Assembly (NCBI GenBank): GCA_903831255.1
Contig: CAIKWZ010000040.1
Location: 1-64,000 of the forward strand
Source: an uncultured Alphaproteobacteria bacterium
GTDB taxonomy: Bacteria; Pseudomonadota; Alphaproteobacteria; Caulobacterales; Hyphomonadaceae
Reading direction: 5' to 3'
Length of the DNA stretch: 64,000 bases
In this document: in pieces, positions 32,214 to 43,574 of the stretch
Layout: each line of letters begins with the position of its first letter
Position numbering within the stretch: position 1 is the first letter of the stretch
Made by a program: the position numbers and the translations under genes
Notes under the pieces: model-generated
What the model saw: the letters and a program-made list of their open reading frames with translations, nothing else
Database searches by the model: none
What the model was told of the DNA's origin: nothing

Positions 32214-32699
32214 TCAGACCGAGGCGTCGGGGCGTTGGTCGGCCAGCCGCTTTGCGGATCCGAACCGCCTCTCGGCTTCCTCCAGAAAGCACTCGATCAG
32301 GCGCTGAACGGCGAAGTCCCGGTTACTTTCCGCAAGGGCCTGAAGAAGGAAGTTCCGAAACTCGAAGTCTATGTGAAAATCGACTGTCGATCCCGTCGGC
32401 GTCGGAGTGATCCGCCACCGGTTGGTCAGACGTCTGAGCGGACCACGCACCAGGGCCACATCAACCGTCATGGACGAACGCTTCGTCTCGATGTCGGTGG
32501 TGAATGTCTCGGAAAATCCGCCGAAACCAACCGTGGTCTCTGCGCGACCCGTCCAGCCATCCTCTCGGGTCTGTTCCGAGACGACCCTCAATCGACGGAG
32601 CCACCTGACGAAATCAGGATAGCGGCGGACGTCCGAGATCAGGTCGAACACGTCCTCGCCCCTGTAGGGTAAGTGAAGTGTTCGTCGGCATATCGTCAC
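32214..32699 (-). CDS. Coenzyme Q-binding START-domain protein (COQ10/RatA family)
   Basis: 161 residues from GTG 32699, ten bases after the lipA stop; a longer frame from 32777 would run into lipA and adds no family sequence. The fold starts with a strand then the YRGEDVFDLISDVRRYPDFV signature of the COQ10/RatA family and ends in a long amphipathic helix (FAVQRLIECFLEEAERRFG). It probably binds ubiquinone or its intermediates to support respiration. The RatA toxin annotation seen in some relatives is not favoured beside lipA in an alphaproteobacterium. Confidence 0.88.
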   Translation of the reverse strand: MTICRRTLHLPYRGEDVFDLISDVRRYPDFVRWLRRLRVVSEQTREDGWTGRAETTVGFGGFSETFTTDIETKRSSMTVDVALVRGPLRRLTNRWRITPTPTGSTVDFHIDFEFRNFLLQALAESNRDFAVQRLIECFLEEAERRFGSAKRLADQRPDASV

Positions 32700-32709
32700 C
32701 GAGCGGCTC

Positions 32710-33708
32710 TCAGGCGTCGCCAGCGACAAGCATGGCTCGTCGCGCTGCGCGCAGGCGCTCGAAATCCTCGCCCGCATGATAGGAGGACCGCGTCATCGGG
32801 CTTGAGGCGCACATCAGGAAGCCTTTCGCGCGCGCAATGGTGTCGAGGGCCTGGAATTCCTCGGGCGTCACAAAGCGATCGACCGGAGCGTGCTTTCTGG
32901 AGGGCTGCAGGTACTGCCCGATGGTGATGAAATCGACGCCGGCAGAGCGCATATCGTCCATCACCTGCATCACTTCTTCTTTTGTCTCTCCGAGGCCGAC
33001 CATCAGGCCGGACTTCGTGAACTGCGACGGATCGCGCTCTTTCACGCGCTCCAGAAGGCGCAGGGAATGATAATATCTGGAGCCCGGGCGGATCGAGAGG
33101 TAGAGGCGCGGAACCGTCTCAAGATTGTGATTGAAGACGTCGGGTCCGGCGTCGATGACAAGATCCGCAGCCCGTCCCTTGCGCAGGAAATCCGGCGTGA
33201 GGATCTCGATCGTCGAGTTCGGCGACGCCTCTCTGATCGCCCGCACCGTCGCTGCAAAATGTGCGGCGCCTCCGTCCGCAAGATCATCGCGGTCAACCGA
33301 GGTGATCACCACATGCTCAAGACCCATCGTCGCCACAGCCGCTCCGACGCGACGCGGTTCATCGGCGTCAAGAGCCGCCGGCTGGCCGGTACGCACATTG
33401 CAGAACGCGCAGGCTCTCGTGCAGGTATCGCCCATGATCATCATGGTGGCGTGCTTTTTTGACCAGCATTCGCCGATATTCGGGCAGCTGGCCTCCTCGC
33501 ACACGGTCGCGACCCTCGCATCGCGAACGATGGACCGGGTCTCCAGATACCCTTCGCTCGTCGGGGCTTTGACCCGGATCCAGGCCGGCTTGCGCACGAG
33601 CGGGGTGTCCGGCCGATGACGCTTCTCCGGATGACGCGGGCCGCGGCCTGCATCGTCGCCCGAGGATGGGGGCGTTTGTCCGCTGCGGTTGTCGAAGAGT
33701 GTCGCCAT
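32710..33708 (-). CDS. lipA: Lipoyl synthase
   Basis: 332 residues from ATG 33708. Both iron-sulphur sites can be seen: the auxiliary cluster [12 protein letters not shown] and the radical-SAM motif CTRACAFC. It inserts sulphur at C6 and C8 of protein-bound octanoyl groups, making the lipoyl cofactor of PDH and related complexes. The PDH genes lie nearby on the same strand, separated only by the oppositely oriented acyl-CoA synthetase gene. A frame extending to 33771 has no supporting site. Confidence 0.97.
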   Translation of the reverse strand: MATLFDNRSGQTPPSSGDDAGRGPRHPEKRHRPDTPLVRKPAWIRVKAPTSEGYLETRSIVRDARVATVCEEASCPNIGECWSKKHATMMIMGDTCTRACAFCNVRTGQPAALDADEPRRVGAAVATMGLEHVVITSVDRDDLADGGAAHFAATVRAIREASPNSTIEILTPDFLRKGRAADLVIDAGPDVFNHNLETVPRLYLSIRPGSRYYHSLRLLERVKERDPSQFTKSGLMVGLGETKEEVMQVMDDMRSAGVDFITIGQYLQPSRKHAPVDRFVTPEEFQALDTIARAKGFLMCASSPMTRSSYHAGEDFERLRAARRAMLVAGDA

Positions 33709-33789
33709 GGGCGTTTTTAACCTGAACGGGCGGCTGTGGAAACAGGCCAAACGAGAACCCGCCGGGATCAATGGCGGATCTGGGACGAT

Positions 33790-33837
33790 TTGTCCTCGCC
33801 GTCTCGTGAGCTATACTAACCGAAATGTCACGAGACG
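33790..33837 (+). promoter_or_regulatory. Promoter with 10-bp palindromic operator for the acyl-CoA synthetase
   Basis: -35 TTGTCC (33790-33795), 16-base spacer and -10 TATACT (33812-33817) on plus. A perfect 10-bp inverted repeat CGTCTCGTGA / TCACGAGACG (33800-33809 and 33828-33837) brackets the -10 and the expected start of transcription. A repressor bound here would block the promoter; a TetR-type fatty-acid regulator would fit. Confidence 0.65.
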
Positions 33838-33872
33838 AGCCCCGCGGCAGGCGGGCGGCAGGGAGAGCGAAG

Positions 33873-35474
33873 ATGGGGTCTGTCCGGTCTGCGTATAATG
33901 TCGGCAACACGAAACGCTCCGTGTTCGAGGCGCTTCTCGCCGCGCGCAAGGAATATGGCGGGCGCAAGGTCGCCATTCATGACGCCGACGACCGGAAGCT
34001 GACCTATGACGAGATCATCCGAGCGGCCTTCGCACTCGGATCGGCGCTCAAGAAGGGCACCCAGCGCGGCGAAGCGGTCGGCGTCATGCTGCCGACCGGC
34101 GCAGGCGCCGTCATCGCCTTCTTCGCGCTCAGCGCATTTGGAAGAACCCCGGCGATGCTCAACTTCACGGCGGGGGCGCGAAACATCAAGGCCGCCCTCT
34201 CTGCCGGGCGCGTGAAGCGGATCGTCACCGCCCACGCTTTCATCGAGAAGGGAGAACTCCAGCCGCTGGTCGATGAGCTTCGCTCCTCGGCGGAGTTCAT
34301 CTATCTTGAGGACGTCCGGTCGAGCCTCGGGGTCGGCGACAAGGCTGCCGGCGCCATCGGGCCTTCAGCCCCCTGGGCGTTCGCCGCGCCCGCCCGCCCT
34401 GAAGATCCGGCGGTCATCCTGTTCACCTCAGGAACCGAAGGCGATCCGAAGGGAGTTGTCCTGACCCATCAGAACATCGTCGCCAACGTCCATCAGATCC
34501 TGGCTCATGTGCCCGTCGCCCTCACGCCGAACGACGTCCTGTTCAATCCTCTGCCTATCTTTCACTGCTTCGGACTGACCGCTGGGGCGCTTCTTCCTTT
34601 GCTGACCGGCATGAAGTCAGTGCTCTATCCCACGCCGCTGCACGTCAAAATCATTCCGAGCCGGGTCGAGTCGACCGGCTCGACCATCCTCTTCGCCACG
34701 GACACCTTCCTCAATCAGTACATTCGGGCCTGCCAGGGCGATGAGCTGGGCAAGCTTCGCTTTGCGGTCTGCGGGGCCGAAAGGGTTCGTGACGAAACGC
34801 GTCAGCTTGTCAGGCGGCGTTTCAACGTCGAGCTTCTTGAAGGTTATGGCGCCACGGAAGCGGCTCCGGTTATTGCGGTCAATCAGCCGGGTCTCAATCG
34901 GGCCGGCACGGTCGGACGCATGCTGCCGGGAATGGAGGTCCGGTTCGAGCCGGTGCCTGGCATTTCAGACGGCGGACGCATGTTCGTACGCGGGCCCAAC
35001 GTCATGGCCGGTTATCTGATGACCGATCGTCCGGGCGAACTTCAGGCCCTCTCGGACGGCTGGCACGACACGGGCGACATCGTCTCCATGGATGCGGACG
35101 GATATCTGACCATTCGCGGTCGTCTCAAGCGCTTCGCCAAAATCGGCGGTGAGATGGTCTCGCTTGCGGTCGTTGAGAACTGCGCCTCGACTCTGTGGCG
35201 CGATCATGAGCACGCCGCCGCAGTGCTGCCTGATAAGCGCAAGGGAGAGCAGATCGTGCTTCTCACCACAAATCCGAAGGCGGAGCGCCAGGAGCTCCAG
35301 CGCTGGGCCCAGGATCACGGTGTCAACGAGCTGAGCCTTCCCAGGAAGCTCTATGTCGTGCCGTCCATTCCCGTTCTTGGCACCGGAAAAATGGACATCG
35401 GGGCTGTCCAGAAGCTGGCGGCGGTCATGGCTTCAGCCTCGGATGAGGTGGTTCCTGCCGTATCAGAGCCCTGA
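33873..35474 (+). CDS. AMP-binding acyl-CoA / acyl-ACP synthetase
   Basis: 533 residues from ATG 33873, which has GGGAGAG seven bases upstream; ATG 33825 would lie inside the operator and could serve only a leaderless message. ANL-superfamily motifs: P-loop LFTSGTEGDPKGVVLTHQN, EGYGATEAAPV, GWHDTGDIV and the final hinge IRGRLKRFAKIGGEMVS. Overall it resembles the AMP-binding half of Aas (2-acylglycerophosphoethanolamine acyltransferase / acyl-ACP synthetase) without the acyltransferase half. It activates fatty acids for lipid repair or uptake. It interrupts the usual lpdA-lipA neighbourhood in the opposite direction. Confidence 0.9.
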   Translation: MGSVRSAYNVGNTKRSVFEALLAARKEYGGRKVAIHDADDRKLTYDEIIRAAFALGSALKKGTQRGEAVGVMLPTGAGAVIAFFALSAFGRTPAMLNFTAGARNIKAALSAGRVKRIVTAHAFIEKGELQPLVDELRSSAEFIYLEDVRSSLGVGDKAAGAIGPSAPWAFAAPARPEDPAVILFTSGTEGDPKGVVLTHQNIVANVHQILAHVPVALTPNDVLFNPLPIFHCFGLTAGALLPLLTGMKSVLYPTPLHVKIIPSRVESTGSTILFATDTFLNQYIRACQGDELGKLRFAVCGAERVRDETRQLVRRRFNVELLEGYGATEAAPVIAVNQPGLNRAGTVGRMLPGMEVRFEPVPGISDGGRMFVRGPNVMAGYLMTDRPGELQALSDGWHDTGDIVSMDADGYLTIRGRLKRFAKIGGEMVSLAVVENCASTLWRDHEHAAAVLPDKRKGEQIVLLTTNPKAERQELQRWAQDHGVNELSLPRKLYVVPSIPVLGTGKMDIGAVQKLAAVMASASDEVVPAVSEP

Positions 35475-35487
35475 CCAGGCCGAGACT

Positions 35488-36903
35488 TCAGATGTGAAGA
35501 GGGCGCCCGTACGCGGCCAGGACGCTTTCGTGCATCATCTCCGACAGCGTCGGATGGGGAAACACGGTCGCCATCAGCTCGGCTTCGGTGAGTTCTCCCT
35601 GTCGCGCGATGGCGAAACCCTGAATCAGTTCAGTAACGCCCTCGCCTGCGAGATGGGCTCCAAGAAGCTCGCCCGTGGTCTCGTCGAAGATCGTTTTGAT
35701 CATTCCCTCCGTCTCGCCGAGCGCAATCGCCTTCCCGTTGCCGAGGAAGGGAAAGCGGCCGACGCGGATTTTTCGGCCTTTTGCCTTCGCCGCCTCTTCA
35801 GTCAGACCGACCGAGGCGACCTGTGGGTGCGAATAGGTGCATCCCGGGATGTTCCAGGTCTCGAAGGGGTGTGCGGACGCAAGCCCCGCCATCGCCTCGA
35901 CAGCCGCGACGCCTTCATGCATCGCCTTGTGAGCAAGCCAAGGGCCCCCGGTCAGATCCCCGATCGCAAAAAGCCCGGGCACGCCCGTTCGTCCGCGATC
36001 GTCCACGATCACGTGTGTTCGCTCGATGCGGACGCCGAGCGCCTCAAGCCCCAGGCCTTCGACATTGCCGACGATGCCGATGGCGAGAATGACCCGGTCG
36101 GCCTCGACCGGCGCGCGGGTTTCGCCCGTGCGGATCTGCGCCCTCGCCCCGGTCTCGTCGACCGTCAGGGATTCCACGCTTGCCGAGGTCATGATCCGCA
36201 TACCCTGGCGCGAGAACTGCCGGGTCATGAAGGCGGAAATCTCCGCATCCTCGACCGGCAGGATCCGATCAAGCGCCTCCACGATCGTGACCTCTGAACC
36301 GAGGGTCCGGTAGAACGAGGCGAACTCGATCCCGATGGCGCCCGAGCCGATGACCAGCAATCGTCCGGGAAGGATGTCTGGCGTCATGGCTTCGCGATAG
36401 GTCCAGACGACGCCTCCGGCGGCCTTCAGTCCTGAAGCCGGCGCCTCGCGGGCCCGCGCCCCGGTCGCGAGCAGAACGAAGCGGGACTGATGGACGCCGG
36501 CGTCCTTTCCTCTCTCGATCACGACGCGCGGCGCAGGCTGACCGGCCTCCAGCCGCGCCCAGCCTCGCAGGACATCGATCCGATGCTTCTTCATCAGGAA
36601 GGAGACCCCGGAAGACAACTGTCCTGCAATCGCTCTGGAACGGGCGACCATGGCCGGAAGATCCGGGGTCGCTGACGTCGCATTCACGCCGAAGGAAGAG
36701 GCCTCCTTCGCCAGATGGAGCACCTCGGCCGATCGAAGAAGGGCCTTGGTGGGAATACACCCCCAGTTGAGGCACACCCCTCCCAGATCAGCCCCTTCAA
36801 CGATCGCGGTTTTCAGTCCGAGCTGTGAGGCGCGGATGGCCGCCACATAGCCGCCCGGGCCCGATCCGATCACGATCAGATCATAGGTCTTTTGTTCGGC
36901 CAT
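35488..36903 (-). CDS. lpdA: Dihydrolipoyl dehydrogenase (E3)
   Basis: 471 residues from ATG 36903 (GGGAGAGAG upstream). FAD-binding GSGPGGYVAAIRASQLG, the redox disulphide CLNWGC, the NAD-binding GSGAIGIEFASFYRTLG and the C-terminal active-site HPHPTLSEMMHES are present. It reoxidises dihydrolipoyl groups of PDH and related complexes. Last gene of the pdhA-pdhB-pdhC-phosphatase-lpdA group, convergent with the acyl-CoA synthetase gene. Confidence 0.97.
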   Translation of the reverse strand: MAEQKTYDLIVIGSGPGGYVAAIRASQLGLKTAIVEGADLGGVCLNWGCIPTKALLRSAEVLHLAKEASSFGVNATSATPDLPAMVARSRAIAGQLSSGVSFLMKKHRIDVLRGWARLEAGQPAPRVVIERGKDAGVHQSRFVLLATGARAREAPASGLKAAGGVVWTYREAMTPDILPGRLLVIGSGAIGIEFASFYRTLGSEVTIVEALDRILPVEDAEISAFMTRQFSRQGMRIMTSASVESLTVDETGARAQIRTGETRAPVEADRVILAIGIVGNVEGLGLEALGVRIERTHVIVDDRGRTGVPGLFAIGDLTGGPWLAHKAMHEGVAAVEAMAGLASAHPFETWNIPGCTYSHPQVASVGLTEEAAKAKGRKIRVGRFPFLGNGKAIALGETEGMIKTIFDETTGELLGAHLAGEGVTELIQGFAIARQGELTEAELMATVFPHPTLSEMMHESVLAAYGRPLHI

Positions 36904-36956
36904 AGGCTGCTCTCTCTCCCGATCCATTCACGCCGCAGGGCGAGCATTTTTCCCGA

Positions 36957-37547
36957 TCAGTTCGTCTCGGCCGGGGCAGCTGGCTTCAGCGATATGCCCA
37001 GAAGTCCTTCCACCGGCTGCGGATCAGGGGCCTTGTAGCCATTGAAATTGATGGCTTCGGCATGACGAAGCGCGTCCTCGAGACTGTATCCCTTGTGCTT
37101 CACGAGATAGGCCGCCCACATATGGCTTGCGCGCCAGGCGATGGTGCAGTGAAGAAGCACCTTGCCCTTCGCCGAGGAGATGGCGGCGGCGACCTTATCG
37201 ACGGCTTCCGGCGTATACGGATTAGCCATGCCGTCGAGCGGAACGTGGATATACTCCACCCCGAGTTCGGAAAGCAGAGCGGCCTCGTCGAAGGGCACCA
37301 CCTTCCGGTTGTCCATCTCCCGCGGCGTCCGCAGATTGATGATCGTGGTTACGCCCTCGGAGACCAGCTGACGAAGCGCATCGGCGGTCGGCTGCCCGCC
37401 GATGAAGACCGGACCGGTGTCGGCGAATGCAGCCAGAAAATCCGATCTCTGGATCTTCTCCGGAAAGCGGATCGTCTCTTCAGCGACCGCAGGGGCGGCC
37501 GTGGATGCGGCGAGCAGGACGCCCGCGAGGATCATGGATAGTTTCAT
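36957..37547 (-). CDS. Exported protein-tyrosine-phosphatase-like protein (COG3453/DUF442 type)
   Basis: 196 residues from ATG 37547 with GGGAGA upstream. A signal peptide (MKLSMILAGVLLAASTAAPA) is followed by a phosphatase-like fold with FIGGQPTADALRQLVSEGVT, TIINLRTPREMDN and the P-loop LLHCTIAWRASHMWAAYL. The Cys-x4-Arg spacing matches the DUF442/COG3453 group rather than the Cys-x5-Arg of classic tyrosine phosphatases. Substrate unknown; activity is inferred. It sits between pdhC and lpdA on their strand, an unusual place for an exported protein. Confidence 0.85.
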   Translation of the reverse strand: MKLSMILAGVLLAASTAAPAVAEETIRFPEKIQRSDFLAAFADTGPVFIGGQPTADALRQLVSEGVTTIINLRTPREMDNRKVVPFDEAALLSELGVEYIHVPLDGMANPYTPEAVDKVAAAISSAKGKVLLHCTIAWRASHMWAAYLVKHKGYSLEDALRHAEAINFNGYKAPDPQPVEGLLGISLKPAAPAETN

Positions 37548-37665
37548 TGTCGTTGTCTCCCGTTTGCGCGCCCCGCCTGATCCGGGGAGCGCTCTGTCTG
37601 GACGTACACCTAGCGGACCCCGCTCTGCCCGAAAAGCGGTCGACCGCACCGCCGACTGCGCAAGG

Positions 37666-38967
37666 TCAGAGCAGCATCGCCTCCGGCGTTTCAACGAACT
37701 GCCTGAAATGCTGAAGCCAGCGTGCGCCGACAGCCCCGTCCACCACCCTGTGATCGCACGTCAGCGTCACCGTCATCACTGTCGCCGTGGCGAGCTCGCC
37801 ATTGCGGACAACCGGTCTGAGGCTGCCCTCCCCGACCGAGAGGATCATTCCCTCCGGCGGATTGAGAATGGAGGAGAAGGAGCGAATGCCGAACATGCCG
37901 AGGTTCGAGATGGAGAACGTGCCGCCCATATACTCCTGCGGGGTCAGCTTGCGGGATCTGGCTCTTGCCGCGAGATCGCGGGTCTCAGCGGCGATCTGAG
38001 CGAGCCCCTTGGTCTGCGCGTCGCGGATGACCGGCGTGATCAGTCCGCCCTCAATGGCCACCGCCATTGAGACGTGAGCTGACTTGTGCCGGGCTATACC
38101 CCTGTCGGTGAAACTCGCATTGGCGTCCGGCTCCGCGATCAGCGAGAGCGCCGCAGCCTTGATCAGCATGTCGTTGACGGAGATCTTTCCCCCGTCTGAC
38201 ATCGTCTCGTTCATGGCGCGACGGGCCGAAAGCAGGCGATCGATCTCTAAATCCACGGTCAGTGGAAAATGCGGGACCTGCATGAAGCTCTGGGTCAGGC
38301 GGCGGGCCGCTATGCGCCGGACGCCGTCCAGTGGAGTGAGCTCATAGGACCCTGGCGGGTAGATGCGGTCATCGAGTGTCGCCGGCTCGATGAGACTGAA
38401 GCCTCCTGCCGGGGAACCCGGCGGGCTTGCGGCTCGGGATGGGCCTGTCCCGGCTTTTGATCCAGAGGCAAGCGCTTCGATATCGGCCCGAACGATGCGT
38501 CCCTGAGGTCCGCTTCCGGTCACGCCGGCGATGTCAACGCCGCGTTCAGCTGCAAGGCGTCTCGCCAGGGGCGAGGCCCGAACGCGCCGGCCGTGTTCCG
38601 CCCTCGGCGCAACGGCTGCCCGTGAAACGACTGCAGGGGCAGGATCTGTCCGCCCGGGAGGGGGAGCGGCCGGAGCCGTGAGCGCGGCTGGCGCAGGCGA
38701 GGCGACGACCGCAGCTCCCGGCGACCCCTCGCTTTCAAGTTCCGCGATGACGGAATTGACCTTCACCCCTTCGCTTCCTTCGGGAACCAGAAGACGGACG
38801 ATCACGCCCTCCTCGACCGCTTCGACCTCCATGGTCGCCTTGTCCGTTTCAATCTCGGCGAGGATATCTCCCGGACGCACGCGGTCGCCGACCTTGACCA
38901 TCCACTTCCTGAGGGCGCCTTCCTCCATGGTCGGGGAGAGCGCGGGCATGGTGACGGTTGTCTTCAT
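37666..38967 (-). CDS. pdhC: Pyruvate dehydrogenase E2 (dihydrolipoamide acetyltransferase)
   Basis: 433 residues. One lipoyl domain (lipoylated Lys43 in [12 protein letters not shown]), an Ala/Pro-rich linker, a peripheral-subunit-binding domain ([20 protein letters not shown]) and the catalytic domain ending [16 protein letters not shown]. It transfers acetyl from lipoyl to CoA and forms the complex core. Its ATG overlaps the pdhB stop by four bases. Confidence 0.97.
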   Translation of the reverse strand: MKTTVTMPALSPTMEEGALRKWMVKVGDRVRPGDILAEIETDKATMEVEAVEEGVIVRLLVPEGSEGVKVNSVIAELESEGSPGAAVVASPAPAALTAPAAPPPGRTDPAPAVVSRAAVAPRAEHGRRVRASPLARRLAAERGVDIAGVTGSGPQGRIVRADIEALASGSKAGTGPSRAASPPGSPAGGFSLIEPATLDDRIYPPGSYELTPLDGVRRIAARRLTQSFMQVPHFPLTVDLEIDRLLSARRAMNETMSDGGKISVNDMLIKAAALSLIAEPDANASFTDRGIARHKSAHVSMAVAIEGGLITPVIRDAQTKGLAQIAAETRDLAARARSRKLTPQEYMGGTFSISNLGMFGIRSFSSILNPPEGMILSVGEGSLRPVVRNGELATATVMTVTLTCDHRVVDGAVGARWLQHFRQFVETPEAMLL

Positions 38968-40364
38968 GCCCCGTCTCCCCTGTGAAGCAGCGCGCGAACG
39001 GCGGTCACGATGTCGTTCGTTCCCGGCAGAGACAGGGCCTCAAGATTGGCTGCATAGGGCAAGGGCACGTCCTTTTGGGTCACGCGCAGCGGTGGAGCGT
39101 CCAGCCAGTCGAAGGCCTCCTCGACCACCCGGGCCACGATCTCCGCTCCGACGCCGAAGGGACGCCAGCCCTCCTCGCAGCAGACGAGCCTCGAGGTTTT
39201 GGCGACGCTCGCAACGATGGTGTCCATGTCGAGGGGCCTCAGGCTCCGGAGGTCGATGACCTCCGCAGATATTCCCTCCTGCTCCAGCCGCTCGGCGGCC
39301 TCCAGCGCGAACCGGACCATTCTTGAGTGAGCCGTCAGGGTGACGTCCCGGCCTTCGCGTCGGATGCGCGCCTTGCCGATCGGCTCGAGCACATCCTCGC
39401 CCTCGGGAACATCGAATTCGAGGCCGTAGAGCAGCTCATGTTCGAGGAAGACGACGGGGTTCGGATCACGGATGGCCGCCTTGAGGAGGCCCTTCGCATC
39501 GGCGGCGTCATAAGGGGCGACCACTTTGAGGCCGGGAACGTGACCGTACCAGGCTGAGAAATCCTGACTGTGCTGCGCGCCCACCCGGCTCGCCGCTCCG
39601 TTAGGACCGCGGAAGACGATCGGACAGGACATCTGACCGCCCGACATATAGCGCGTCTTGGCGGCTGAGTTGATGATGTGGTCGATGGCCTGCATCGCGA
39701 AGTTGAACGTCATGAACTCGACAACCGGACGAAGACCGGCAAAGGCCGCTCCGACCCCAAGGCCTGCAAAGCCGTATTCGGTGATGGGCGTATCGATGAC
39801 CCTTTTGTCGCCGAACTCTTCCAGCAGTCCGCGGGAGACCTTGTAGGCCCCCTGATACTGACCGACCTCTTCGCCCATCAGGAAGACCCGGGGATCCCGC
39901 CGCATTTCCTCAGCCAGAGCATCCCGAAGGGCGTCGCGCACAGTGACGCGCCGCACCGCGCGGTTCTGCGCCGGGTCGCCGGCGACGACGGACGCAGCGA
40001 TGGGCTCGGCAGCCCGCGGGGGCGAGGGTCTGGGCGAAGACGGCGCGGTTTCGGGCGGATGTGAGGGCGCCGAACGGATCGGGGCAGCGGGTGCGCTCGC
40101 CCCGGCTGAGACCCCTGACCGCTCATCCGTTCTCAGTCGGGCGATCACGGCGTTGACCTTGACCCCGCTGGAGCCGGCCGGCGTCACCAGCGTCTCGATC
40201 ACGCCTTCATCGACAGCCTCGACCTCCATGACCGCCTTGTCGGTTTCGATTTCCGCGAGAATGTCGCCCGGTCGGACCCGGTCGCCGGGGGCGACGAGCC
40301 ACCGGGCAAGCGCTCCCTCTTCCATCGTGGGAGAAAGGGCCGGCATCAGGATATCGATCACCAT
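38964..40364 (-). CDS. pdhB: Pyruvate dehydrogenase E1 beta with N-terminal lipoyl domain
   Basis: 466 residues from ATG 40364, five bases after pdhA. Residues 1-80 are a lipoyl domain (Lys43 in [12 protein letters not shown]), joined by a Pro/Ala/Ser-rich linker to the E1 beta body ([39 protein letters not shown]). This lipoyl extension is a known alphaproteobacterial trait. With PdhA it decarboxylates pyruvate using thiamine diphosphate. Confidence 0.97.
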   Translation of the reverse strand: MVIDILMPALSPTMEEGALARWLVAPGDRVRPGDILAEIETDKAVMEVEAVDEGVIETLVTPAGSSGVKVNAVIARLRTDERSGVSAGASAPAAPIRSAPSHPPETAPSSPRPSPPRAAEPIAASVVAGDPAQNRAVRRVTVRDALRDALAEEMRRDPRVFLMGEEVGQYQGAYKVSRGLLEEFGDKRVIDTPITEYGFAGLGVGAAFAGLRPVVEFMTFNFAMQAIDHIINSAAKTRYMSGGQMSCPIVFRGPNGAASRVGAQHSQDFSAWYGHVPGLKVVAPYDAADAKGLLKAAIRDPNPVVFLEHELLYGLEFDVPEGEDVLEPIGKARIRREGRDVTLTAHSRMVRFALEAAERLEQEGISAEVIDLRSLRPLDMDTIVASVAKTSRLVCCEEGWRPFGVGAEIVARVVEEAFDWLDAPPLRVTQKDVPLPYAANLEALSLPGTNDIVTAVRALLHRGDGA

Positions 40365-40369
40365 GGGTC

Positions 40370-41431
40370 TCAGATCTCCGCGAGCACGTCGGTCCAGAGT
40401 TCGGACGGATCCGGCTCGGGACACGTCTGTGCGAACTCGGCGCTGTCGTTCACGATCTCCTTCACGTCTGTCTCGATCCGGCGAAGGTCTTCCTCGCTCG
40501 CCTCACCGCGCTCGAGAAGGCGTCGCTTCAGCATATCGATCGGATCATGACGGTCTCGCATCTCGGCGACTTCTTCCCGGCTTCGGTACTTGGCGGGGTC
40601 GGACATGGAATGTCCCCGATAGCGATAGGTCTTCATTTCCAGTATGAACGGCCCCTCTCCGGCCCGCGCGCGATCGACGGCGCGGCCGGCGGCCCGGCGA
40701 ACAGCGAGCACATCCATTCCATCCACTTCGGCGCCTGGGATCTCAAAGGAGAGGCCGCGCTTATAAAGCTCTGTCTCCGCGGAGGCCCGGGCCACGGACG
40801 TTCCCATAGCGTATTGGTTGTTTTCGATCACGAACACGACCGGAAGCTTCCAGAGGGAGGCCATGTTGAAGGCCTCATAAACCTGTCCCTGATTGGACGC
40901 CCCGTCTCCGAAATAGGTCAGACTGACGGCATCCGTTCCCAGATAGCGGTTGGCGAAGGCAAGCCCGGCCCCGATGGGCGCCTGCGCTCCGACGATGCCG
41001 TGACCGCCATAGAAGTTCTTCTCCTGGCTGAACATGTGCATCGAGCCGCCCTTGCCCCGGGAGTATCCTCCGGAGCGGCCCGTCAGCTCCGCCATCACGC
41101 CTCGCGCATTCATGCCGGCAGCCAGCATGTGGCCATGGTCGCGATAGCCGGTGATCACCTGGTCCTGAGGCTCAAGCACGGACTGGACGCCGACGACCAC
41201 CGCCTCCTGACCGATATAGAGGTGGCAGAAACCGGCGATGAGGCCCATGCCGTAGAGTTGTCCGGCTTTTTCCTCGAAGCGCCGGATGAGAAGCATTTCC
41301 CGATACATGGCGAGAAGCGCCGCCCGTCCAGGTTCGGCTCTGCGCCGTTTCGGGCGCGGCGGCGTTGGGCCTGCCGGAGGCGCTGTCTGGCTGGAGGTCG
41401 GGGCGGCGTCGTCCTGGGAGGAAGAGGTCAC
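40370..41431 (-). CDS. pdhA: Pyruvate dehydrogenase E1 alpha
   Basis: 353 residues, GTG start at 41431. The thiamine-diphosphate motif reads [20 protein letters not shown], and the phosphorylation-loop-like [15 protein letters not shown] is conserved. The first 33 residues are a Ser/Thr/Pro-rich tail ([14 protein letters not shown]). It is the first gene of the PDH operon and lies 68 bases from ftsB on the same strand. Confidence 0.97.
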   Translation of the reverse strand: MTSSSQDDAAPTSSQTAPPAGPTPPRPKRRRAEPGRAALLAMYREMLLIRRFEEKAGQLYGMGLIAGFCHLYIGQEAVVVGVQSVLEPQDQVITGYRDHGHMLAAGMNARGVMAELTGRSGGYSRGKGGSMHMFSQEKNFYGGHGIVGAQAPIGAGLAFANRYLGTDAVSLTYFGDGASNQGQVYEAFNMASLWKLPVVFVIENNQYAMGTSVARASAETELYKRGLSFEIPGAEVDGMDVLAVRRAAGRAVDRARAGEGPFILEMKTYRYRGHSMSDPAKYRSREEVAEMRDRHDPIDMLKRRLLERGEASEEDLRRIETDVKEIVNDSAEFAQTCPEPDPSELWTDVLAEI

Positions 41432-41499
41432 GGGCGGCGGATCCTTGCATTGAGGGCGCTCACCTTGTCGATGTAGGTGCGCGGTCCCCGACAGTCAAA

Positions 41500-41790
41500 T
41501 CAGCGCACGGCGATGATAAGCTCGTCAGCGCGGCTGTAGGAGAGCTTGGTGCGGGCCAGTTCTTCGACATAGTCCAGATCGAGCGTGGAATCGCGAAGAC
41601 GGGTCAGATTGACCAGGAGACGGTCGCGCTCGGTCTCGAGGGTCGCGAGCTCTTTGCGCAGGGTGATCTCCTGAGCCTGAAGCTCCGCCCAGCGAGCAAG
41701 ACCCTGCTCGCCCGCCAGCGCGTGATAGCAGAAATAAAGAAGGACTGCGCTGAACAGCCCCACCACGAGATATATTCTGACCCCTGTCAT
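41500..41790 (-). CDS. ftsB: Septum formation initiator FtsB/DivIC
   Basis: 96 residues: a short cytoplasmic start, one membrane helix (VRIYLVVGLFSAVLLYFCYH), then a periplasmic leucine-zipper coiled coil (LQAQEITLRKELATLETERD) and the conserved DYVEELARTKLSYSRADE end. It acts with FtsL and FtsQ in the divisome. Its place between eno and pdhA is the standard one in the class. Confidence 0.93.
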   Translation of the reverse strand: MTGVRIYLVVGLFSAVLLYFCYHALAGEQGLARWAELQAQEITLRKELATLETERDRLLVNLTRLRDSTLDLDYVEELARTKLSYSRADELIIAVR

Positions 41791-41906
41791 CGCCCCATCG
41801 GTCCGTACGACACCACGGAGGCGACAAGACCTGCGGAGGGTTAATGGGCCGTGAACAACGGCATCTCAAGTCGTCGGGCGGCTTAAAGCCACCATCTGCG
41901 CAATCG

Positions 41907-43449
<1,543 letters not shown>

Positions 43450-43574
43450 GAACGCCTCGGAAGATGACAAAAAAGGGATGGAGGCCGGGTCGCCCCGTCC
43501 TTGCGAGCGCGCTTCATACGCGCTGATATGCGTCCCTGCAAGACCGCCTTCTCGCTCCCCTCGGGCAATCCCTC

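Noticed and set aside
32214-32699. RatA toxin
   Set aside because: The family is shared with COQ10-type ubiquinone-binding proteins, no antitoxin gene is adjacent, and the lipA-coq10 neighbourhood is standard in alphaproteobacteria.
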